A stretch of DNA of 64,000 nucleotides from positions 11,656,001 to 11,720,000 of the forward strand of contig NC_052141.2 in NCBI RefSeq assembly GCF_016086655.4, given 5' to 3'. Below are positions 55,873 through 64,000 of this stretch, in pieces (the stretch's first letter is position 1; each line of letters begins with the position of its first letter). This DNA comes from Lepeophtheirus salmonis (taxonomy: Eukaryota > Arthropoda > Copepoda > Siphonostomatoida > Caligidae). The notes under the pieces were generated by a model that was not told the DNA's origin, did not search any database, and saw only the letters and a list, made by a program, of their open reading frames with translations. The position numbers and the translations under genes are program-made.

Positions 55873-57155
55873 TACCGGGCCGTGCAGAATTATTTACCAA
55901 TTTTTGTTCAGAACATATCGCAGACAATAATGACATTTCGAATGACTTGAGAAACAATTTATTCATACATTTTTAGAATAATAAAATAGTTTGTCATCAA
56001 ATTTAATCAATATAGCCACCATTTGAATCAATGCCACTGGTCAGGCGACGTCTGAAGCTGCCACAGACTTGATGGATGTAATTGGCGTCCATGGAGGCCC
56101 AGGCCTTATTGACAGCAGCCTTTAAGGCATTTATGTTCTTGTGTCGTTTTTTGCAGGCCTTGGTCTCCACGTGCGCCTAGATAGAGAAGTCTAGTGGGTT
56201 CAGATCTGGGTTCTGAGGGGGCCAGTAGTCCTTGGGCCTAAAGTTCATGTTGTCCTTAAGCCACTCCTGAGCATTCTTGGAAGCGTGGGCGGGTGCTCCA
56301 TCTTGTTGAAAAACCCAAGGAGAGTTGCCGACTATGGATTTGATCCACGGATGGACCTTGGACGCCAGAATCTTCCCATAATCCTCTGCTGTTAATCTGT
56401 AGCCAGTGGGAAACTATACCGGCTTCATGGCCTTCCTGTTAGAGGCCACGAGACCCAACATCATCACCGAAGCAGGGTGCTTTGTTGTTGCCACATAGCG
56501 GTGCTTATCTTGCACATCTCCAAAGCTCATAACACGGTCATTTTGCCTGTTGAAAACAGGATCGACCGTAAAAGTTTTCTCATCTGAAAAAGTGATGATG
56601 CGTCCAGATGAGCTCTTGATATCATTCAAGATTTTCTTGGCACGCTCAAGTCTGACTTCTCACTGACGTTCAGTTAGCAGAGGGAGTTCAGTACGCCTCA
56701 AGGACTTTCCTCCAGCCCTTTTCAATGCCCTTGAAACAGTTGATCTCGACGTTCCCATCTTTCTGGCTATATCGGCAATGGACCTATTGGGAGTCCTCTT
56801 GAATACTGCCCTTACTTGCCTTGTTGAGACAGTGGGCTTCCTGCCAGCCCCAGGGGAATGCTTGAGATCACCCCCAGCCTCCAAGCGCTTGGAAACGTTG
56901 TAAATTGTCTTTAACGATCCCCCAACCTGTTCCTTAATGTTGTTATGAGGCACTCCCGCTCGGAGGAGGGCTGAAATTTCGATCCTCTTTGTTTCCTGAT
57001 TGGATATGGTCTCATGTGTGGAAGTTGTTACGCTCTCACAGGAAGGATTTTTGTTTATTTTAACAGTAAAAATACGAAACAGTCAGATTGGTTGCTACAA
57101 AACCTCTTAAAAAATATATTTACATCATTGGTAAATAATTATGCACGGCCCGGTA
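55873..57155 (-). mobile_element. Mariner-superfamily transposon with near-identical terminal repeats
   Basis: The left end is TA-CCGGGCCGTGCAGAATTATT (55873 on); the right end read on the minus strand is TA-CCGGGCCGTGCATAATTATT, continuing TACCAAT in both. The repeats differ at one of the first 25 bases. The element is 1283 bp and carries one transposase frame on the minus strand that is broken only by stop codons. Among the mobile elements here it is the best preserved, and is therefore probably the youngest. Confidence 0.9.
56000..57000 (-). pseudogene. Mariner-superfamily transposase with three nonsense codons
   Basis: A single minus-strand frame runs from an N-terminal KRIEISALLRAGVPHNNIKE (about 56985) to a final GIDSNGGYID and TAA near 56003. 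It contains an HTH (GGSLKTIYNVSKRLEAGGDL), the linker GAGRKPTVS, a second HTH (RSIADIARKMGTSRSTVSRA), the first catalytic Asp in ITFSDEKTFTVDP, the second in WVFQQDGAPAHA, and the third as Asp in NPDLNPLDFSI, with 36 residues between the last two. Interruptions are a TGA at 56660-56662, a TAG at 56414-56416 and a TAG just after LDFSI (about 56178). There is no frameshift. The copy cannot make full-length protein without readthrough. Confidence 0.85.
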
Positions 57156-57289
57156 TATTGGGCATTTTATTATTTCTATGAAGAATTTTGGCTATTTCTT
57201 AATAGAAATAATATAATAACTATTACTAAGCAGTATTATATTAGATTAGCGAATAACATACTTTGTAGATTTGAATGATATGTAATTTA

Positions 57290-58610
57290 TTGTAGAAATG
57301 ATGAAAAAATAATATGATAGTTTGCGAGTATTTAAAAAATAAATAGCAGTGGTATGATTGACTTATTTGGCTAACTACCAGATGATCTCGGGCCTATCTT
57401 CTGTTTCTTTTTGAAGGAAAGGTTGCGTGACATAACTAATATCATTGATTAATAAAAAAACTGGATTGAAGATTTGCCTATTGTAATAAAAGACGGAGAG
57501 CAACACCAAGGATTTGTTATAATTGTTAGTCCTTGCCATGCTATGCTAGATACGAAGTGGTGCCTGTGTTTATTTCCTTTGTCTCTTGGCTGCCCTTCCT
57601 TCGAAAATTGATCTAAGGTTTCACGTATAACTCAGAATGGGTATGAGTCCAAGGCCTTTAGAGTTCCATTGTATAATCCTAACTCCCTTAATTTTTCCAT
57701 TAATTATAATTACTATAGACCAAGAAGTAATAGTAGATTACCAATTAAGTGCTGAAATATCTAAACCTCAGACTAGCAAATAGTTTAAAACCACAATATT
57801 TTAAATGAACAAATATAATAAAAAATTGATTATATGGTTAATTTAATATCCGACATAAACTAATCACAGAATGCAAATGAATTTTAATTGGTTGTCTAGG
57901 AAAATATGTTAAAAAATAATAACCTAGGTCGTTCAATGTATTGCATCAAGCAATCTTTCCTCCAATAAGAAACATAAAAAGGTCTAAAATCAGTTGATAT
58001 ATAGCCAATTATTTTGAACAATGTAATTATTGTTCAATGATTGTTGAAAATGGCTCAGAGCTTAAAAAAAGTTAATATAATTCAACCAATCAACGCTCAG
58101 AACACTGTCAAGTGGAGAAAAGAAGCTGAAATATTTACTTACAGCTGACAACAATAAACAGTTTTAACTTCAATGTTAGTGAGGTAACGCCCTGAACAAA
58201 GCAGGAACATAATTACTTATATGTAGCATTGAATCAGTCTTTAAAAAAACTAAAAAGTTCAATCCTAGCTATGATTGAAGAACACCTATCAGGATAGCTA
58301 GGACCTTATGAATGAAGGACTTACGTATCGGCCATTAGAACTGTTAAATGGTAACCATTTGGGAGTATATAATTATAATTTATTTTAAAAATGGGCGAAA
58401 AAAATATGCGACAATGATAGTCTAGGATTACTTAAAAGATAAACAACAGTTGGTATTATTGACTTAATTTGACTGCTACTAACACAAGGATTCCGGGCTC
58501 CCCCCCCGTTTCTGTTTGGAAGAAAGGTTGAGCGATACAATACAGGAAAGAACATGTGAAAAATGACAAAATAAGCTATCATTGATGAATGATTTTTATT
58601 TGCAGATTAA
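57290..58610. repeat. Direct repeat pair of about 190-220 bp, and a family A copy
   Basis: 57290-57470 and 58380-58610 share GATAAACA/AATAGCAGT-GGTAT-ATTGACTTA, CTACTA/CTACCA, GGGC-TCCC/CTAT, TTCTGTTT-TTTGAAGGAAAGGTTG-G and ATCATTGAT. Between them, 57485-57620 is a family A copy (AAAGACGGAGAGCAAC, AGTCCTTGCCATGC, GTGTTTATTTCC). 57990-58200 shares words with 62100-62250 (GCTTAAAAA-AG-TAATA, ATCAATCAA, GTTAGTGA-GT-A-GCCCTGAA). No gene recognised. Confidence 0.55.
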
Positions 58611-61360
58611 TTGTTACTAATTAAAGTTCCTTTAATAACTAATTTTTGTATTACCCTTAAAGGATTTAATTCAACTACTTAAATGAGTCTTTATTTTTGT
58701 TTATTTATTATATTAAGCACACGTCCTGAGGCTCACATTAAATACTTTGTTTATTTTTCTCGTTAATTGCATCAATTATGAGTTGTTTATCGAATCAACT
58801 TCAACATATTATTTTTATAAGGACAGTATATACTTCACCTACTTTTAATAACCTATCTAAGGCCTAGTACATAAATAAAAGTTAATTTAGGGGGTTCTTA
58901 AAAAAAATAATATATATTTTGACTGCCAAAAAGTTTTGGGCATACAACATAGTATATTATGTATACAATGTACAGATGGTGTACTTCAAATTATCAAATT
59001 AGATGCTTCGCAGAATAGATCAATCTACCTTTTTATACAGGGTGAAGCAACAACACTTCATTTTTCTAATGCGTCATATCGGGACGAGCATGAGTCTTTT
59101 GAATCAAATAGGACTTCTAAACCTTAACTAAGACACTTGTGTATCCTTAATCATCCCAGAAATTTAGTAATGAAGCAAATAATTGACTCAAATATGTCTA
59201 TGAAGTTTTAGCACACAATAAAAGGATTACCTTCTTTTTTAAAGTAGCCAAAATTGATATTCACAATCGACATGAATACCATTCCAATGATTCAAGCAAA
59301 TAATATCTCTATGAAATATTGGGTTGTATGTATAAGAAGTAAAACTATAAATTGGGATTTTCTCTTTTGTTGTTTTTGATACAAGATTGTTTTTATGTTG
59401 ACGTACCTCATATGCTAACTATTGTTTAAATCTACAGGGTCTGCCAACATAATAATATTATTTTTTTATCATGAGTGACAATCTGTCTTAAAAAGTAGTA
59501 GCAAGTTTTCTTGGAAATAAAGTTAGGCACTATCATGCCTTGGAGTAGTAGCTAGGAGTGGGCATTCGTTGTCGAAAATAAATATTACCGACAAATTAAT
59601 CAAATTAAACTAGTTGCATTTTTCCTCTTGAGTTCTATTATTCGTGTGATTTATGAAAATCAGTTAATTCCATCAATTTCTGATATAACAATAACATTTT
59701 TTCAATTTCTTTTTATAATTGAAATTTTGCAAACTTCTTTAAACCCCAATAACTCCACGGATAATGCCACTGGATCACTAAAATTGGTGTCATCAAATCC
59801 AGTGTTATTCATGAATACCAAGGCTAATAGAAATACAAGTGCATGCCATAACGCGTGTACGACAGATGTTTGACTTCCACCACACTTTTAATATCAACGT
59901 CATAGTAGATGATTGGTTGCGTGTTTCGTCAAAATCTGTATTTCTTTCCCAGCAGTCGGTATGATACATTAAATTGAAAATTCTAGCAATAGTTACGTCA
60001 TAGAGTATGAGTGGTTGCGTGTTTTGTCAAAATCTGCATGTATTACCCAGAAATCGATACAATATATCAGACTGAAAATTATAGCAAGTCCGACGACATG
60101 ACGGTCTAACCATGTATTTCTATTAACCTTGATAAATGCGAAATTGGTGCAGTTTGTACAAATTATGTAATTGAAACTGGATTTATTTCCGAAAACCCAA
60201 CCTTTTAAAAACCTTGCTAAAATTATCAAACACTTATCATCTAATCCTTCAATTATCATAAAAATATGTTGTAAGATAAATTTTGCATGGTTTTCAATAA
60301 CATAGCTATCTATCCCTCTAAAGCCTTTGAATGAAAATTTATTGAAAGAGAAACAAAAATATAAAATAAACCCCGGGTATTAAAATACCAAAGTTCTGTG
60401 TATGGCCAATGGGGGGGGGCGTTCCCTACCTGTCATGAGTTTCAAAACTGTGTAAAACATAACTCTTAATGTGTACTATCATTATGAAATAAAAATAAAA
60501 AGGAAGTGTTGTTACCACACTCCGTATTTGTTCATGTGCAGATAATTTCAAAGTTAATACCTTCACTACATATAAACATATGTATTTGAGGTCTATTTTC
60601 ATTCAAGGAATCACTAAAACCATACGTAAATTCCACTCATTCTGTAGAAATTTATCACCCAGGAAATAATACTCTGCAAAGGACAGAGACGACAAATAAT
60701 GTCCGATAACACTAATGAGGGCTCTTGTTTTTTAGCTTACATTCCCAGGTGAATGCTATTAATGTACACCATACAGTATAGAATGCAACAACACAGCGAT
60801 GGGTCCAACGATTATGTTCTGATAATATGGACGTTGAAAATGTAGATAAAACTGTTGAACTCAGAGTGGAGTTGAGGATCGGAAACTCAGTAATTTCTGC
60901 TTGTATACCTGTTATATAGAGCGTTTTCAGGTGACGTCAGGATTGTTGATGTCGGCCAGCCATTTTGGGGACCTAAACAACCAAGTTTTATGACATAATA
61001 ATTAATATCAAGGAAAATAGTCATCTATTAGATCATGTCAAAATGGGATATATGGTATTAATTTTTTAAATTTGTTTTCAAAAAATTTAATTTTTCATTT
61101 TTAATAATAAATAAAAGGACTTCAACCTTACTTTCTATCAAAAATTTATATCTCTATTGTTTAGCTTTATTTATTTATATCTGACCCTTAAATGTATACA
61201 AAAAATATTACTACATCATTTTATTTCCATAATTTATTCAATGCAGATGTTAAGTGGGTTTTTTTATACTTAAACCCATTTGATGGAGTTTAATCAAGAT
61301 TTATTGGATTTTAAATTTAAATATTAAAAATCCATAGCTATTCATAAAAAATTAAATCTA
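58611..61360. repeat. Repeat-filled gap, copies of families B and C
   Basis: 59150-59410 matches 42790-42950 (family C). 59037-59060 (TACAGGGTGAAGCAACAACA) looks like a transposon terminus, and 60455-60525 matches 16080-16215 in reverse, ending in a related GAAGTGTTGTTACCACACTC. 60860-60905 holds a family A fragment (AACTCAGAGTGGAGTTGAGG). 60990-61330 is family B copy 3. A near-duplicate pair lies at 59895-59980 and 59995-60085 (CGTCATAG-G-ATGA-TGGTTGCGTGTT, TTGTCAAAATCTG). The open frames at 59628-59873 and 59993-60259 have no recognised motif. Confidence 0.5.
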
Positions 61361-61369
61361 TACGAGGTC

Positions 61370-61990
61370 ATTGACAAATCCTGGAATTAAGTGCGTCTTT
61401 GGGGTTGAAGGGATTCGAATGGTTTTTCGTTCGATCATTTGCCATACAAGCACAAAAAAAATCCATCGGGTTTAAATCCCGCAAATTTTTAAGCCAAAAA
61501 TCTGGCAAGATGAAGTCATCAAAATTATTTTGAGCCATTCGAGACTTTTTTCAAGGTGTGACAGGGAACTTAGACCTGATGCAACATCCCTTTGGAAACC
61601 ATGTCGATGCAGGGCTTCACTTTGGTTCACGCCCACGTACGTAACGACTGGCCTAATGGACTTTCTTGGGATCTCATTGACGATTTGCTAGATTCTGGCC
61701 ACGAATTCTAGTGTCCAGACACTGTCACTTCGAACTCAGTCAACATTGGTGTTGCTTCAAAATTATCCTCAGGGGCCTCAAATACCCTCTGTACCTTGTG
61801 AACGAACGCTATACAGAGTAATTGTTATGTTGTCGCATCTAGCGTGGACTCCAAGGAGGGTTCCATGCCTTTTCCAAATATTTGGCACAACGAATTCGTC
61901 ATTGATCTCATTTCTTTTCAACTGAGGCAAGTTTGAACAAAAGAAAAAAAAAAAAAAATTAGCTACATAAGTGCTTTTTTGCACAAGAGA
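61370..61990 (-). pseudogene. Mariner-like transposase remnant
   Basis: On the minus strand: LKRNEINDEFVVPNIWKRHG near the N-terminus, then a second HTH (NEIPRKSIRPVVTYVGVNQS), then after a large deletion RMAQNNFDDFILPDFWLKNL and DLNPMDFFCACMANDRTKNH with the third acid as Asp. Multiple stops and frame changes. A run of 16 A lies at 61943-61959 within the upstream flank. Confidence 0.65.
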
Positions 61991-62438
61991 GAGTAATTTT
62001 CTTTTTCTACGGATTAAATATTAGTGATAAATGTGGATTTTGTTCGGCGGACGTTCCAAGATCTGAATTTTGTTGCATAGTAGTATTCAATAATTATAGT
62101 TAATTGTTCGTCGCTTAAAAAGAGCTAATACAAATTAAATCAATCAATTTTCAGATCACTGATTACTAAGAGAAACGAAGCAAGAATATAATAATCAATA
62201 AAGGATAACAAAATATACTGTGTATTTTTGTGTTAGTGAAGTGATGCCCTGAAGGATTGTGTCTTTTGAAGCATGGCCTTGAAAAAGTAGGAAATATTAT
62301 ATATGTAATCTTGCATTTATCTATGTAAGGGATAAGAGAATTAAATCTTTATGGTCTGGATATTTATTAGGCAGGTATTTGTACATGGATATCGAAAAAA
62401 TAATATGTGGTTTTCTAAAGCAAAATGCTTTAGATAAA

Positions 62439-63610
62439 TACAGGGTGTAATAATAAAATCCTGCCCTTCAGATTTCCAGATTTTTCCGGCATTTATGGTC
62501 ACCACAAAATTATGCAATGTTTTTTGGTTTTTTTGTTTGTGGTCAAACTATACAACTAAACGTTTTAATTCGTACCTTAAGCACTGCCATGTAGTCAACA
62601 ACAGAATATTTCAAGCCTGTTGCATTTTCAGAGGCCGAACGCAGGTGTAATATTGTGATGATTTTGGTGAACAACATGGTCTGCAGAGTTCATGAAGGCC
62701 CTGGTGGAGTCTCAGGACCCAAGGAGAGTGACTAAAATGAAAGATCTTCCCTAGTACCAAGGGTATTTGGCCTCCCAGCTCTCCTGAGCTAAATTATATG
62801 AATTATTTTGTCTTGAGTACTATGATGTCAACAGAGGTCTTCCAACAACTTTCTGATCTACTCTGTCGTCCTGGAATGTAATAATATCTATCAGGATATT
62901 AGTAATACAGAGATCTCAAAGATAAATGGAATCGATAGGAGAAGGGTTACATAGTTGAAGAAGGCCCCAATGGAAACCAAGGACCCCATGGGAGTGAGTA
63001 AAAGGAAGGATGTTCTCAAGCAACAAGAATATTTTGTCTCTCAGGTCCACTAAGCTTAATATGATGTATCATACATACATTGAGTCAAAGACGAACAGAT
63101 GTTCTCTACCACCAAGAACTCCCTGATCTACTCTGTTGACCTGCAATGCAAGAATATAGATCGGGATATTATCAATGGTGAGATCTCAAAAGATGACTGG
63201 GATCGACAAAAGAAGGGTTACAGAGTTCATTAATGCCTTGGCTTAAACAAAGGATCCTAAGGAGTGATCACAAGGGAGAAGGTGTCTGATCACAACAGGA
63301 GGTCAACATAGGGTATACCTGGAGGTGATAGAGCCGGTGATGCTCCCTGGGATCCTGGGATAAGGAAGGTCAACGGAAACCATCCATCCTTTTACTACAG
63401 AACTTTTCCCTCTTTCACTCTTTTAAAAGGACTCAAGATTTGCTCCAGGAGCAATACTCTCACTAGGTGTCCAAGGATATTGGGCCTCATAGCTCATCCA
63501 AGCTGGCTCCGATGGATTATTTTGTATGGAGCTCCTTTGAGTCAACAGAGGTTCTTATACCCTCAAGGAACCCCTGATCGACTCCATCGTCCTGGAATAC
63601 AATAATTAAA
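62439..63610 (+). mobile_element. Mariner-derived tandem array of about 268-270-bp units
   Basis: The left end at 62439 is TA-CAGGGTGTAATAATAAAATCC, a mariner-type terminus. From about 62680 a unit repeats three times with matching anchors: AGAGTT/ATAGTT at 62685, 62952 and 63222, and CTGATC-ACTC at 62853, 63123 and 63574. The third unit carries about 180 extra bases (63250-63430). Each unit encodes a degraded copy of the transposase tail, best in unit 3 as LAPMDYFVWSSFESTEV. The unit therefore arose from a transposase gene and was duplicated in tandem. No right terminal repeat was found. Confidence 0.65.
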
Positions 63611-64000
63611 TCAGGATTTAGGTTCCTGGGTTAATGCGTGTTTGGGGAACCAAATCCATAATTTAGGCCAACGGAAGCTACCTTGATTGAAAAATACTCT
63701 TAATAGTTTTATCTGCTTCTCAGTTTTTTTTTTGAATAAATCTTAAAACATGACCTTCTATGTTAATTTAAAGTAGATGGATCGTAAGCGCGGGATTTCT
63801 TTGTTATACCTTGTAAGTATATTTTCTCTAAAATAATGTACTCTTAAATCTAATAATATTTATTCAAAAAACAAGCACAAAATTAAACATTACATAAATT
63901 TAAAATGGTGTTAAAATAGAACATTGTATTCAATTATTGATATATCCAAGATTCATTATGAGCTTGCATTTTGTTACATAGTGTCACACACGTTCAGTGC
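63611..64000. other. Right edge, nothing recognised
   Basis: AT-rich DNA with no supported feature. Confidence 0.4.

Noticed and set aside
1..64000. CRISPR array, prophage or bacterial operon
   Set aside because: No regularly spaced direct repeats and no prokaryotic gene layout; spliced animal genes and eukaryotic transposons throughout.

Overview
The window looks like nuclear DNA of an arthropod, most likely a crustacean and plausibly a caligid copepod (salmon-louse type). The base composition is AT-rich, coding exons are compact with introns often of 60-110 bp, and the gaps are packed with decayed Tc1/mariner, hAT and Ty3/gypsy elements. Six conserved animal genes can be read. One is a 15-kDa selenoprotein with an in-frame TGA as selenocysteine; many insects have lost selenoproteins, which argues against a derived insect. 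The species assignment is an inference, not something the sequence proves.

Layout. 1-17.9 kb: no host gene recognised, only transposon remnants (mariner fragments at 0.3, 2.6-2.9, 3.65-4.2, 5.7-6.2, 9.4-9.8, 12.6-13.1 and 13.6 kb; a hAT remnant at 1.9-2.6 kb; a Tc1 element with both terminal repeats at 7.8-9.3 kb) plus interspersed repeats. 17.9-23.5 kb (minus): plexin-B in one 5.5-kb uninterrupted reading frame. 25.3-27.1 kb (plus): SELENOF in six exons. 28.2-30.5 kb (plus): NSF in two exons. 31.0-32.3 kb (minus): DNAJC21/Jjj1. 33.35-34.8 kb (minus): RBMX2 in three exons. 40.0-41.5 kb (plus): SLC41 magnesium transporter in two exons. 43.1-43.8 kb (plus): gamma-glutamylcyclotransferase in three exons, followed on the minus strand by an unidentified set of coding-like segments. 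45.8-64 kb: mostly mobile DNA (hAT remnant, Ty3/gypsy remnant with one LTR, a mariner N-terminal stub, two mariner elements with paired terminal repeats, a minus-strand mariner remnant, and a tandem array built from a transposase tail).

The host genes do not form a pathway. They are an ordinary eukaryotic mix: axon-guidance receptor, ER quality control, membrane fusion, 60S ribosome maturation, splicing, Mg2+ transport and glutathione turnover. NSF and DNAJC21 converge tail to tail. No prokaryote-like operon, CRISPR array, rRNA or convincing tRNA was seen.

The observations most worth checking are: the selenoprotein gene, which ordinary gene finding would cut at the TGA; an apparent one-base surplus in its exon 5; the intronless plexin-B; a mariner element whose transposase frame is broken only by three stop codons; and several unnamed repeat families, including a 100-bp inverted-repeat element and a 268-270-bp tandem array derived from a transposase. 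I did not find a convincing new biological system.
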